Origin: Trebouxia sp. TZW2008
Taxonomy: Eukaryota > Chlorophyta > Trebouxiophyceae > Trebouxiales > Trebouxiaceae
Assembly (NCBI GenBank): GCA_002118135.1
Contig: BDIU01000287.1
Coordinates: 597,069 to 661,068 of the forward strand
DNA length: 64,000 bases
Reading direction: 5' to 3'
Part shown: piece by piece, positions 51,804 through 63,570 of the stretch
Position numbering within the stretch: position 1 is the first letter of the stretch
Layout of the letters: each line of letters opens with the position of its first letter
Translations under genes and position numbers: made by a program
The notes under the pieces: model-generated
What the model saw: only the letters and a program-made list of their open reading frames with translations
Told to the model about the DNA's origin: nothing
Databases searched by the model: none

Positions 51804-54251
51804 TCACTGGGACTGCGCTGCGCCACAAGATATACACTGCATGAACCTGTTCTGCCTTTGCTTCTTTGATGGCCTAGCATTTGCATTTTGCCCTTGCGAC
51901 GGGGCATCAGGCAGCTGATCATATTGGGATGCATCAGCACCAACGTGGGAGGCATCACGGCCCTGCTGTAGATGAGCAGCCTTAGATAGGGTCCCATGCT
52001 CAGCTACAGAGTCTAAGACAGAAGCCTGATCATGCCTGAAAGACCTGTTGTCAAAATGATTCCAAGGCATGGGATCTTCAGCAGCCATCAGCTCAGCAGA
52101 TGTTGCCCTGTCAGGATGCACAAAGCTGGTGTAAGCCGATGATGTGCTGTCCTGTGGCATCAATCCATCTTCCACATGACTTTGATCATCTCTGGACACT
52201 GAGATCGCTTGCTGCTTGCCTGCTACATGTGCTCCTGGGTGCTTTCCTTGCTGCTTGCCTGCCCCATACACTTCTGGCTGCGTGACTTGCTGCCTGCCTG
52301 GTGTATATGCTTCTGGCTGCGTTGCTTGCGGCCTGCCTCCTGCATATGCTTCTGGCTGTGTGACTTGCTGCCTGCCTGGTATATACGGCTCTGGGTGCAT
52401 TGCTTGCTGCTTGCCTGCCCCATACACTTCTGGCTGTGTGACTTGCTGCCTGCCTGGTACATATGGCTCTGGGTGCATTGCTTGCGGCCTGCCTCCTGCA
52501 TATGGCTGTATGGCTTGCGGCATGCCTGCCCCATTCGCTTCTGGGTGCATTGCTTGCTGCCTGCCTACCCCATAATCTTCTGGCTGTGTGGCTTGCCGCC
52601 TGCCTGGTACATATGCTTCTAGCTGACTAGTGACAGCTGCAGCGCCCGGTGCTTGCCTATCCTGTGGCAAAGTTCCTGACTGTGTTTGTTGAGGGCTTAA
52701 GACTTGCTGGCTGGTGGTGTTTGGATGCTGAATTGCTGTTGGCTGGCTGGTGGTTGCTTGTTGATTCACAGGTGCAGGCTGCACGACGGGTGCTGGATGT
52801 TTGATAGATGCAGGCTGGCTGATGGGTGCTTGCTGAGTAACGGGCGCTTGCTGAGTCATGGGCGCTTGCTGACTACTTGGCAGCTGCTTCATGCCGCCTG
52901 CTTCTCTGTCAAGCTGAGCGTGTGCCTTCTGCATGATCTGCTGCTCATCAGCTATCAAGTTGCCAGTTTTGGTAGCAATAACCCCTTCAGGCAGCTGCCC
53001 CTGTCAATTGCATGCAATGCTTCAGAAGACGTCCTTTGCAGCCAGCATACTGAACTCAAGCTATCAAGGCAACAGTGCAATTTGTAGCTGTGGCACGCCC
53101 AGTCAGGATGCAGGCTGGATATTTGCATACAGATGATGGCTTGCGTCCCCAAGTGCAAAATTGCATTGATTGCGACACATCTGCATCTTGTGCGCTGACC
53201 CAGGGTAGAGGGCTCAGGCAGGGAGGTGTTGCTGACACACCTTGCCATATTTGCTGTACTCTTCTGACATCCAGGGAATCAGCGTGTTTGGACGCCCAAG
53301 CAGCAACCATTGGCTACCTTCCTTCTGTACTAGACTTTGGCGCAGTTGCAGCCATCTGCATTGCAAAGCTTCAGACTGTCAATCAGCATGAAACTGCAAT
53401 GCAGCAGCTGACACAGGGCCCCATAGTAGCACAGTGCGACAGGGATGTTGGTAGACCTCATCATGATGACAGACTTCACCTCTGGACAACACTTGGTATG
53501 CTCTTGTACACTTTAGTCAACTGCTGTACTATGATCTTTTCTGCTGTCTTGCCAAGACCTGCCACACGTACATCTATAGACCCTTCCAGAGTTTGCCGAC
53601 ATTTGTGGCGTCCAAGGGACTCAATGATCAGCTTGGATTTGAGAGTTGTCTGCACAACAGACATGTTGATTGCATCTATTCAGACAGACAGCCCGCATGC
53701 CGGTTGAGTGATGTGTGAAAGGTGATGCGGAACTTCAAACAAACAGGCCAAATGCTATGTCTCACCTTGTCTTTGAAAACTGGAGCTATACTAGTGACCC
53801 CTATTTCAAAGGGGGGCTGTTGCAGCTTTTTACTGTCGTATGACAGTATGTCTGTGAAGACGAGACTATTGCCTATCAACTTTTGTGCCATCTTGACGAA
53901 CGCACTTGGCACATACTTGTCAAACTGTGGATGCGTGGCTTGCCACACAGTGACTACATTGCCTTCAGATACTTCCTTTTCAAATTCCAGGGAGCCTAAG
54001 TCCAGAGCCTGTGCAGTCAGTGGGTTGCTGAACCACGGCGCATATAGGCTAGTAACGACAAGAGCTTTGAATGGTGTATCTACCTTTGCGAGCAGGCAAC
54101 GAAATGCCACGCTATCGCGTTCTAGAAAAAACACGTGCGCTGATACATCGAGATCAGCCGCGACAATAAAGGTGCGCATGCTGCTTGTCGTAATGTGAGA
54201 AGCGAACGCTGCGCTGGGCTGTTGAGAGTGCCTGCCTCCAACGCGGGTCAA
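51804..54251 (-). CDS. START/SRPBCC-like protein with 13-residue repeat tail
   Basis: Exons on the minus strand: 54251-54084, 54008-53766, 53649-53480, 53313-53241, 53000-51804; 616 aa. Residues about 25-220 read as one domain: FIVAADLDVSAHVFFLERDS, VTVWQATHPQFDKYVPSAFV, GNSLVFTDILSYDSKKLQQP and CRQTLEGSIDVRVAGLGKTA then EKIIVQQLTKVYKSIPSVVQ. Alternating strands followed by a C-terminal amphipathic helix resemble START/SRPBCC lipid-binding folds; that assignment is inference. The tail is Gln/Pro-rich with ten 13-residue repeats (such as EVYGAGKQQAMHP) and ends in a basic patch (RPSKKQRQNR). The fourth exon was chosen by phase and is the weakest. The start could also be the Met at 54179. No function can be assigned. 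Confidence 0.65.
52208..52622 (-). repeat. Coding tandem repeat, 39 bp / 13 residues, about ten units
   Basis: Consensus E-x-Y-x-x-G-R-Q-Q-x-x-x-P, alternating types such as EPYVPGRQQVTQP and EVYGAGKQQAMHP, with one 11-residue unit. All units stay in frame, as expected for a protein repeat. The antisense frame reads as a Cys/Leu-rich shadow. Confidence 0.9.
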
Positions 54252-54735
54252 ATGTTGTGCGACGTACGGACTACCTCGTGAGCACTGAGCATGTACGCGG
54301 TCAACGAGCAGCCTGGGGCCTTCGAAGAAGGGTAGATGCCTCCGAGCGCCACAAGCCTTCGCAGAAATGCAGCATTGTGAAGTCGCGACGGTCCAGCGAG
54401 GTCTACAAGCTCAGTTACTTGTTTTCACGGCGCTGAGTAAGGATTCTTGAGCCTCTACTAAACCCGCAGTAGAGGCCGGTCTGCTCCGAAACCAACGAGC
54501 AGGTTCCACGTGCGTGCTTTGACCGCTGATCCTGACGATGATCTTGCCTGTACTGGGGACACTTGAGCGGCCTTGCGCTATTGCTCTGCGCAAGACGACG
54601 ATTGCACAGGCGTGACTTCATTTTGCAGCGCCCTCCTGCAACATATGCATGCCTGATGTGCCTGAAGACGTCCTGTGAAGTCCAAGGTTGCTTTCGCGGT
54701 CGAGCAACAGCGACAACGTTGCGCATTCGGGAAAG
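54252..54735. promoter_or_regulatory. Divergent promoter region
   Basis: Separates the minus-strand START-like gene from the plus-strand ELKS-like gene, so it carries both promoters. No TATA box or other motif is clear. Confidence 0.45.
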
Positions 54736-57700
54736 ATGAAACAAGACGACAAGTTTTCTGGTCAAGTCAAGGTTGCTGACTCAGACGACGTTGCACAGCA
54801 CGTACGTTGACACGGTCTCACTTGACCGCGTCCGTGCACAGCTGATCTGAGCAGTGCAATAGCCAGTGCCCTTTGTAACAACGCATAGCCGCTTACAAAA
54901 GCCTTTGTATGGCAGGCCGCGCCCGACAAGTCGTCTGCGAGAGCCACTCAGCCTGTCAAGAAAACGCCCGGCCTGCTGGGTCAGTGGCTTGGCCGCAAAG
55001 AGCCACAGCCAATGCATGCAGAGCCATTGAGGGTCACGAGCGGAGCCACAAATGATTCAGCAGATCCTGATACGCCAACGTGGTCAGCGTCTTCTGAGGC
55101 TTCAGACTTTGCTTCAGTGGAGGCACACTCCAGCCCTGCTGCAGCAACTGCATCCTCCCAGGAGCAACAGTCACAGGGACATACTTTGGGCCAGCAGGGT
55201 CAAGCTAGACTTGCTGGACGCTTTGGCGGCTGGCTGACAGGAGTGACAAATGCAGCAGGTCAGTGCAGATCAAACACAGCGCCTGGATTTCCTGTCATAA
55301 CACGGTGCGCTCAAGTTTCTAATTGTGCACACTGAAACTCTTGATGGATCATGTCCCATGAAGCAAATTGCGAGCACTCAGCATTTAGGATGTGGATTTG
55401 AGGCCTGTGCTGATCTGTGCTGTATTGTCTGCTGAGCTGCTGCTGTCAGTCACAAGTGTAGGCAATGAAGGCCAGGTGTCAGCCAATCTCATACCTGGAA
55501 AAGACAACACTGCTGTCCAGGTACAATGCTTGGAGGGGCAGTGAGAGGGGGTTCAAAAGCCATCCAGAGGCTAACAGCACAAGAGCGGCTGCAAGATCTA
55601 CATGCAGCAAGCCAACAGCTAGAGGCAACAGCATCAGGTATATCTTACCTCCTCAAGCATGCCTTGCATTCTGCTTGCTGTCATGCCTAAGATTCTTCAA
55701 AACTTCTTCATGTGGTACATGCCAAAGCCATGTGCTTGCCATCCTTACAACAACCTCAATGTGTGAAGCAAGCACAAAGTGTGCTTCAGCAATTAAGCAG
55801 CAGGCACCTTCCAGGCTGCAAAGACACTTGGGCATCCCACAGATACTGTCACAGTGAGAATGCTCGGCGACTCTGAAGCAATGAGGCAGTCAGAACAGCA
55901 AGCATCAGCAATAGCACTTCACTGCGGAAGGATTACTGGCTGCTGAGAAGCATGGGCATGTGGCTGCAAGCCTGTCCAGTTTGCTCACTCAAGCAACATG
56001 TTGACTTGCAAGTCTGCATGGTGAAGCACGGCTGCGCACGCTGCAGCGATGGTGCTCCTTGCTAGAAAAGCTACAACCCAACAAGCTCCCACTGCTGCAT
56101 GGCCATGTCCTGCATGCCCTCATGCTCTCGTTAACAATGATGCTGTCGTTCAAGCACACAAGCTCTGCCTCAGCAGTCAAGCATCAGCCGCTTGCCTGGG
56201 CCACCATCCTTTGTGTCAAGTTTGATGACTGCAGTATCATGTTGATTGCAGGCCTGCACGGCGAAGCGCGGTTGCGCACACTGCAGCGCTGGTGCTCCTT
56301 GCTGGAAGAGCTGCAACCCAGCAGGCTTCCATTGCTGCATGGCCAAACCCTGCATGCTCTCAGCCCCGTCAGTCCTCTTCGCAGCAGCTTTGATGGTGAC
56401 TGGCAGCAGCTTCAGTTTACCACGCCAGCTGCCTCACCAGCTGCTGGTGCCTCACATTCGAAGCCCAGCATGCAAAGCGTGCCTCAGGCAGACGCTGCAT
56501 CCGGTGAGGCAAGTCCAGGCTCTGCACCCAAGGCAGGGCTGGTTGCAAAAGGCCCTGAAATGGACTTCTGGGCCAATCAGGTGCTGTATGTGGATCAGCA
56601 GTCTGTAGACAAGGAGAAGGGACTGTTCACCTTCAGGGAGCTGTTTCTACGCAGCTATGCCTTGGAGAACATCATTGTCGGTAAGTAGCTTCACAACCCA
56701 TGCCGTGCTTTAGCTGACCTTTAACATCCCTGTGTTGCTGCATGCACGCAAAAGCACCATTGCATGCGTGTCAGCAGGCGTTTCTGCAACAACCAAATAA
56801 GGAGAGCATTCCTAGGTGTAGAAAATCTCAGCCATGAGATCTGATTGTTTTTCTGAAGACACCTGCCATGCTGATTTGCCATCTGGCAGTCTGCTCAAAC
56901 CTGCTTACATATGCTGGCAAGGTCTGGACAACAGCAAGTCATGCTGCGCATGGTTGTGCATCAATCTGCTGACATGCAGGCTACATCGACAGCCCTGCAA
57001 CATCTTCAGAAGAGCGGCATGTTTTGTACAAGCTGTTTGGCTTGTGTCTGACTGGCGACGCTGCCTTGCACACCTGCTTAGTGGATGCCCTTTTGGACCT
57101 GTCTGCTGTGGAAGCTGAATGCCGTGGGGTGGGTACAGCAGCCTCTCTAGGGCGTGAGCAACCCTCCTTGGCAAATGTGGTGGCAGAAGCCATCTGCGGC
57201 ATCAAAATACAGGTACAGCTGCAGCACACACGGCAGTATCATGCTCCTCCACTGCTAGCCTTTGGATGCATGGGGCCTTGTCATGATCTGTTTGTGTGTG
57301 GCACAGTAGCCTCTCTACGGCATGAGCAACCCTCCTTGGCACATGCAATGGCAGAAACAATTTGTGGCATTAAATGTCAGGTACACAGCTGCAGCATCAC
57401 AGCATTAAGGCCTCTCAGCTGACATGTTGATGCAAAAAAGCCTGACTCAGGGACTTGCAGCTAGCGCTAGGCCTGAAAATGTAAATAGCAGCACATGGCA
57501 GAACCCTTTTGCAGCATTTGTTTCTTGGTTGCACATCAATCGTCTGAACTCCAGCACATGCTGACGCCTCAGTATTTTCACAAGGAGAGCTCATGACACT
57601 GAAATACTCTACTGCAGCAACATGTGTCAAGAACCCCTCAAAGCTCTACAGTTCTGTCTGCCAAACCTGCTATATGTCTTGACAAATACCAGCAGCAAGT

Positions 57701-60700
57701 CTTTCAGATCAGGTCAGCGAGCAATCCACCACTACACCGCGTCATCAACCACATGTGTTCCCTCAGGTAGAGTGTGAGGTGTTGGACAGTAAGATGGCAG
57801 GGTTGAGGGCATACATGGGGGAGCAGGCCGCTGAAGTGTACTGCAGCCACAAATTCAACAACAGAATGCTGCCACAGTCTGAATATTGTGCTGCTACAGC
57901 GGTGTTGCTACAGCGAGAGTGTCAAGTGCAGTGTAGCCATCAACACGACGACATAATGCTGAAATGGTTCGCATTTTGTGTTGCTGCAGGCAGAGTGTGA
58001 GGTGTTGGATAGGAAGATGGCAGGGCTGAGGGCAGACATCGGGGAGCAGGCTGCTGAAGTGCACCGCAGCCACAAGTTCAACAGTGGGGCCACTGAGCCC
58101 ACTGGGGACTCCTCCCCCTCCAAGCTGGCCTCAGGACTCCTAGGCACTGCAGAGGTGCCGCCTATGAGCCTGCTTTTCAAGTGCCTGCTGTCCATGTCTC
58201 TGATATGCATGGTACCATCTTCCTCTTGTCAACGCACAGTCTCACTTCCTCTCCGTCTCCTGAGCCGACTGGTGAGTCCTCTCCCACCCAGCTGGCCTCA
58301 GGCCTCCTCGTAAGTCCAGAGGTGCTGTCCAGCTCCCTGCTGTCCAGCTCCCTGCTATTCCATCCCTCTGCTCTCCATGTCTCTGATTTGCATGATATGA
58401 TCTGCCTCCTCCCTATTGCACTGCAGCTACAAACTCAACAGTGAGGCTACTGAGCCCATTGGGGACTCCTCACCCACCAAGCTGGCCTCCTGGGCACTGC
58501 AGAGGGGTTGCACATGCTACTGCTGTTCAATCCTCTGCATGTTACTTCCATGTTATGCTTGTTGTTGTTAGCTATGTTGTCTGTGCCTACATCTGCACTG
58601 ACAGGAAGCTTCTGGGCACTGCAGAGGCCCTGCCCATGTCTCTGCTGTTGTTACGGCTGCTGTGTATGTCTCAGCTATCTGTGGGGTGGCTATACATGCC
58701 TCTGCTAGCTCTGTGTCTGCTGTCCATGTGTCTGCTGTCCATGTGTCTGCTGTCCATGTGTCTGCTGTGCATGTGTCTGCTGTCCATGTGTCTGCTGTCC
58801 ATGCGTCTGCTGTCCATGTGTCTGCTGTCCACGTGTCTGCTGTCCATGTGTCTGCTGTGCATGTTTTTCACCAACTGCAGGCCTGCTGAACAAGACAGTG
58901 CAGCATGCTCATGATGCACAATGCTACAGCACACAAATGACTGACCTTGATTGCAGGCTTGCTGCTGTAGGTGATGCAGCTGGGCAGCAGGTTTCAGGAG
59001 TACAGCGTGCAGAAGGCTAGTCAGCTTGCCAGCAGGGCAAAGCCACAGTACGAGGCATACCTCCATGTCGCTCAACAGCATGCAAAGACTCTGGATGCTG
59101 CTGTGGCAGAGCTTGAATCCAAGGCTGATGCAACACACAAGCAGAAAGCAGATGGAGAAGCCTTTCGAGGTACATCCTCTAAGGGACAATAACTGTTACT
59201 TTCCTCTCTTGTGTTCACGTGAGAATTGTAGTCATGATGGCATGATCCACCACAAACGCTAGGTGTACGTGGCACCAGTGTGTCCTGCCTGCTTGGCTTG
59301 CTTTGAGCAATAGCCTGAACGGCACCGTCGGAGGTGCCATTTTGTGCTGTGTTTGCTGATGAACTCACCACAGTTTGTGCATGCCAGGCAGGGTTTGCAC
59401 ATGTCAAGAGCAGCCAGCTGAATGCCAGCAGATTTAGCTGTAGCCACATTGTCCCACTTATGAAGCATGCTTGATGCACATGCATTGAGCGTTGTAGGCT
59501 GTTTATGCTCACAGCTGTAATCATTCCAATGTGAGGAGTCAGTCAACATGTTGCAACCAAGTCAAATTTGATGTCAAGAGCGATTTTGCACATTATTGTA
59601 ACGTACAACAACAAGACTGGTATGCAGCCAAGTTGTGACACATGAGCACCAATTCTGATTGGTTGGCACAGTCAATGATGTCAAAAGTTGAAACAAATAG
59701 AGGTCTCCGATGGCAAGTGCTGTCTGCAGTGCGCAAACTGGCAGAGATGGAGGAAGCTGTGCATGAAGTTGATGGGGAGATTGCAACTCTGGAGGAGCAG
59801 CAGGCAGAGCTGCTGCGCCAGCTCAAGCTTGTGCAGGACCAGATCTCTGCTGCCAAAGCTAGAAAGGTAACTCTGCACAAAGGCGTTGAGCAGCCAGCTC
59901 AAAGAACCACATGCAGGTCATGCGTGATGTTTTCACATTCTGGTTCACATGGAAAGATCAAGCGTCACTTGAAAACTTCATTCTTGCTGTCTTATGCTTG
60001 CCTGCTGCTTGTGGCATGGTCTTCAATATTTTCAGGCATCAGATCAGCGCACATCGCAAACAAAGCATACTCGTGGCTACTGGCTACATCATGCCCATGC
60101 ATTCCAGGCAGCAACGCCTGTGTTCCGTAGAGTATGTATGTGTTGGCGTGTATAGTGTGCATACAGTGTGTGTGCAAGTGTGAAGAGTATTGTCTACACG
60201 CGAGCCATGTGCATACACTGCATGTGCAAGTGTGGAGAGTGCATGTGGACATGGTTGTGTCATTGCTGTTGTAGGGGGACATGGAGGAGGGGCGACATGT
60301 TTTTCAGGAGGGCAACGCCTTCACCCTGGAGGCACTGCAGCATAAGGTACCACTGCTCAACCCTACATCTTACTGTATTGGTGTTTATTAGCAAATGTTG
60401 CTAGTCGTCATGTTGTGCAGCTGCTTGTTGTGGATGCCAAGGCGGTTTTGATGTGTATGCGTCATACCCATAACTTGCGTCAAACTGCTGTTCCAAGTAA
60501 ATTCAGCATGCTTTCAAGAATAGGTCGTTTTCCCTGTCTTATGCTTCACCAGAAAGCAGCAAAAGACTGCTCATGCTAGCAAACAAAGTCAGCAAACCAC
60601 AATCAGCTGCTGCTCTGTGGCATATTTGTTCTTTTCTTTTGTTTCCTCTGAGGGAAGACTGTGGTACAGGTGGATGAGCTGTCCAGGCAGCATCAGCACC

Positions 60701-63075
60701 ACCTGGCAGAAAATGCAGCCCTGGCAGAGTGTCAAACTCTGCTGCAAGAGGCAGCACAGGGCTGGGAAGCTAATGCAGCAGCAGCAGAAGCAGCTTCAGC
60801 AGCAGCTGTGAGGCAGGCTGGGCAGGAGTACATGCACGCTGCCACACGCCACCTGTACTACCAACGCGCCTTGCTGCAGCTGCTGCTGCGCCAGCTCACT
60901 TTCTGTGTCAGTGAACTGCAAAGTAAGCTCTCGTGCTTGACTGCGCTTTGCTACAGCTGCTGCTGCTGCTGCTGCTGCGCCAGTTCACTTTCTTTGTCAG
61001 AGAAATGCAAAGTAAGCTCCTGTGCTCAACTGCGCAGTACTGCAAGTCTGCTGCGTCAGCTCGCTTTCTGTGGAAGTCAATTGTAAAGTGAGCTCATGTG
61101 CTTGACTGCACCACTGACCTACACCACTTTGCATTTGTTCTGAAGCAATTCTTTCTGCAGGCTTAGCAGAGAAAGAGGGTAGCCTAGAGCGCATGGGCAT
61201 GGACGGCATCATCTCAGACATGAGGGCAGGCAAGCAGCGACTGCAGGCCAAGTACCTGGAGGCTCATGCCTCTGCCTTGAACCACTTTGCTGATGTTGCT
61301 GCTGTGGAAACAGCTGTCAGGGCTGCTTGTGGCGTCCCCAGAACTATGCTGCGTCAACCTCCTGATGCAGCACATCAAAGGGAAAGCACCAGTGCTGAAG
61401 ACTCTGGCAGGTCTGAATCCCTACACAGAAGCCATTCAATGTCGGCTGGGTGTGCTTTGATGTGTATTGGTGAAGCTGAGACCTGACTTTGCAGGCTGTG
61501 CATCAGGCAGCACATAATCTTAACAACAATAATAACAACAGCAATTGCACATTCCAGCACATGTGCTAGGTATGTGTGGTGCAAGTCCTGTCTTGCCAGG
61601 CAGGCTTGTTTTGAGGTCTTTATAGGGACTTCTGATATTCAGCCTTTTGAAGTTAGACAAAACAGCGTCAAGGCAGCACATGGGCTCAGTGATAGGAGCA
61701 ATCATCATTTTGCCGTGGCATGCTGTTCACTCTGCTGACTTTGCACTGGCAGCCTTTGTTGCAGCTTCTGAGTATTGTCAGGCATTGCTGCCATGATTTC
61801 TGACAATGCCATTGTGCTGCAGGCAACAAACATCAACAGAACAAAAGCAACCCAGTCAGCAAGCAATTGAGACCCAGCTGCCCTCAAATGCAGTAGACAC
61901 TGTTCTGCATCCTCTAGCTGAGCAGACAGATGCCAGTAAAGGAGGACAGAAAACCGAATGGCCACCTGATCAGATGACAGGCAGCCACAAAGATCATGCA
62001 GCAGGGTTGAGCGAGGAGCTGCTGGATTTGTTTGCCTCCATTGATCACATTCGGCAGGAAGTGGAGGCATTGCAGCAGCCTGTCAAATTGCCTGATGCAC
62101 AGACCCTGGACCAAGCTACTGAACAGGTGCGTACAACTGCTGTTGACATGCATTGATCGGTTGTGGGGCGCTACTAATGAAGGCTTTTGACATCAGGAGT
62201 TGAGCTCATCTTGGTTTGAGACTTGAAGGTCACTTGGGCATAGAAGTATCTGTGACACCACTCAGACCGAAGCTGATGCATGTGCCGCACAATTTTGCTG
62301 CCTACAATGTATTTTTTGCTGCATCTTGGTTGGAGCAGTTGTACATAGGGCTGCTTGGAGCGACTCTGCTTTGCCAGTGCACCCTAGCACATGTCTGTAT
62401 GAAGGTAGAGGGCTTATATGGCCTTGGCTCAGACATGCTGCTGGGTGGCTGGAATACAAACATAGCTTGTTACATGAATGCCACATACACATTGGCACTG
62501 CTCGTAAACTTAGTAGGTTGCATTATCAAGGCGTCCGCTGGCGACATCACACTTGTCTGACCTGAGATTGACGCCTGGATGTTCTTTAGGAATTTTTATG
62601 CTATGAGCACAGCATGCCTGGTCCCTTGCTAATGTCTGTCAAGGAACCTCACCCTGACAAATAACAGTGGCCAGTGCGTGACTTCCAACGCCACACCTGT
62701 CTGACCTGAGTTCAACAAAGATGTGTCTTAGAGCGTCTTCATCTTGTCAGAAAATGGACTCGCATTTTGCAGGCTTCTGTGAGTGGTCAACAGCAGCAGC
62801 AGCGGCAGCAGCAGTCACTGCCAACAACACAGGAAGATTTGCTGGACCGCAATTTAGATCTGGACATGCAGCTGGCAGAGTTGCAAGTTTCAGCAGGACA
62901 CGCTTCACAGATTGCTCTTGATTCTGCATCTGACATGGTTGCTGCTAGTCATCAGCTGACTGGCATGCAACAGAAGGATGCAGAAGCAGACCAAGTAAGT
63001 TTGGATGTTGCACAGCACCATCAGCAAGAGCCAGCCAGTCACAGCGCCTCAGATATTTGCATGTCTGACCACTGA
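54736..63075 (+). CDS. Plant-type ELKS/Rab6-interacting (CAST)-like coiled-coil protein
   Basis: Exons: 54736-54801, 54916-55258, 55521-55637, 56252-56680, 56980-57212, 57990-58154, 58971-59169, 59730-59866, 60275-60346, 60658-60922, 61161-61410, 61823-62126, 62773-63075; phases agree, about 960 aa. After a low-complexity N-terminus come LTAQERLQDLHAASQQLEAT, RLRTLQRWCSLLEELQPSRL, VLYVDQQSVDKEKGLFTFRE then LFLRSYALENIIV, and VLYKLFGLCLTGDAALHTCL. Long coiled coils (RKLAEMEEAVHEVDGEIATL) follow, then SEELLDLFASIDHIRQEVEA near the end. Order and motifs match plant proteins annotated ELKS/Rab6-interacting/CAST-like (Arabidopsis At1g03290 type), recalled rather than aligned. Their role is poorly known, probably membrane trafficking or scaffolding. 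The splice from 58154 to 58971 crosses an array of decayed exon copies and a minisatellite, so an exon may be missing. The acceptor of the exon at 60658 is GGGAAG, chosen by frame. At 62994 a strong GTAAGT could instead splice to an unseen exon. Confidence 0.7.
56010..56130 (+). repeat. Open copy of ELKS-like exon 4 start
   Basis: Encodes LHGEARLRTLQRWCSLLEKL and QPNKLPLLHGHVLHAL, against LHGEARLRTLQRWCSLLEEL in the functional exon at 56252, 240 bp downstream. The acceptor has changed from GCAG/G to GCAAG/T, which would shift the frame. It is probably non-functional. Confidence 0.85.
57306..57380 (+). repeat. Copy of ELKS-like exon 5 end
   Basis: Encodes VASLRHEQPSLAHAMAETIC and GIKCQ before CAG/GTACAC, copying ASLGREQPSLANVVAEAICG and IKIQ/GTACAG. 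It retains the donor and lacks an acceptor. Confidence 0.85.
57767..57945 (+). repeat. Upstream copies of ELKS-like exon 6
   Basis: The first copy (from 57767, acceptor CCTCAG) reads VECEVLDSKMAGLRAYMGEQ and AAEVYCSHKFN, then diverges. The second (about 57908-57945) is a short remnant. The functional exon (57990) reads AECEVLDRKMAGLRADIGEQ and continues. Confidence 0.85.
58262..58640 (+). repeat. Downstream decayed copies of ELKS-like exon 6 end
   Basis: Three remnants (about 58262-58310, 58424-58506, 58605-58640) of the segment encoding ATEPTGDSSPSKLASGLLGT and AE, with stops and shifts. Confidence 0.75.
58714..58866 (+). repeat. 15 bp minisatellite, about ten units
   Basis: Tandem units of TGTCTGCTGTCCATG with few variants, in the intron between exons 6 and 7 of the ELKS-like gene. 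Because 15 is a multiple of three, all frames stay open and give spurious repeat peptides on both strands. Confidence 0.95.
59259..59300 (+). repeat. Dispersed repeat copy (CTAGGTGTGTGTGGC family)
   Basis: AACGCTAGGTGTACGTGGCA followed by CCAGTGTGTCCTGCCTGCTT. A diverged, intronic member. Confidence 0.5.
60950..61090 (+). repeat. Two decayed copies of ELKS-like exon 10 end
   Basis: TGCGCCAGTTCACTTTC and TGCGTCAGCTCGCTTTC, each followed by an AAAGTAAGCTC/AAAGTGAGCTC donor-like end, copy the exon end LLLRQLTFCVSELQ and its GTAAGC donor. The first is preceded by a CTG run. Confidence 0.85.
61556..61612 (+). repeat. Dispersed repeat copy (CTAGGTGTGTGTGGC family), longest
   Basis: CAGCACATGTGCTAGGTATG then TGTGGTGCAAGTCCTGTCTT and GCCAGGCAGGCTTG. 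It combines the 5' half seen at 1887 with the 3' half seen at 3106 and 20528, so it probably approximates the full element (about 57 bp). Confidence 0.65.
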
Positions 63076-63108
63076 CCGCAGGGTATCTGCAGCGATATGC
63101 TGGCCTCT

Positions 63109-63113
63109 GTAAG
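63109..63113 (+). terminator. TGTAA polyadenylation-like signal of the ELKS-like gene
   Basis: TGTAA occurs 34 bp past the inferred stop codon at 63073-63075, a plausible position for a chlorophyte polyadenylation signal. It supports 63075 as the gene end. Confidence 0.45.
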
Positions 63114-63453
63114 GATTAGGGTCTTAGGCAGCCATGCATATGTGGGGTTGTGTAGCGTCCCTGCTATCCACCACTTCAAATTTAGAGTATGGTACTATTA
63201 GTAACTGACAGGTAGCTACCTGTTGTTGCACAATGATTAAGGAATGAACGTTAGTGTTGTCAACTGCTGTTGAGAATCTGTAATTATAGTAATACATATA
63301 TGCCCTATAGTGAGCTCTGCAAGAAGTTGCCAGTAACACTGCAACACATGTAACTAGTATGCGCCTTAATTGGAATTTCGAATCCCAGGACGTATAATTT
63401 CGATGCCTGCGCATAGCAAAGGGACACCACTTCTCATTGCATGCTTCCGCATT

Positions 63454-63503
63454 CGTCACTTCATCAGTGCTGTATCCGCCGGGACAGCACTGATGAAGTG
63501 ACG
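63454..63503. repeat. Perfect 20 bp inverted repeat, 10 bp loop
   Basis: CGTCACTTCATCAGTGCTGT (63454-63473) is followed by a 10 bp loop and its exact reverse complement (63484-63503). No T-run follows. It could form a stable hairpin in DNA or RNA; its function is unknown. Confidence 0.95.
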
Positions 63504-63570
63504 ACTACTCAACAGCAAGTGCCAGCTAGAATGCTTCTGCCAAGAGGGTGGAAGAAGAAGAGGCTGTTGT

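Larger units (their letters stand above)
63076..63570. other. Intergenic region with hairpin
   Basis: Holds the 3' flank of the ELKS-like gene (TGTAA at 63109) and the perfect inverted repeat at 63454-63503. No coding exon was recognised. Confidence 0.5.

Noticed and set aside
52209..52622. Plus-strand Cys/Leu-rich repetitive open frames
   Set aside because: Antisense shadow of the 13-residue repeat array of the minus-strand gene; no splice or homology support.
55850..55990. Possible additional ELKS-like exon (QSEQQASAIALHCG)
   Set aside because: Every phase-compatible reading meets a stop, and the exon at 55637 joins 56252 directly in phase.
58714..58866. Regular repeat array considered as a CRISPR
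   Set aside because: Units are directly adjacent with no spacers and sit in a eukaryotic intron; it is a minisatellite.
58671..59189. Minus-strand open frame with MDSRH repeats
   Set aside because: Translation of the 15 bp minisatellite, which stays open in several frames because 15 is divisible by three.
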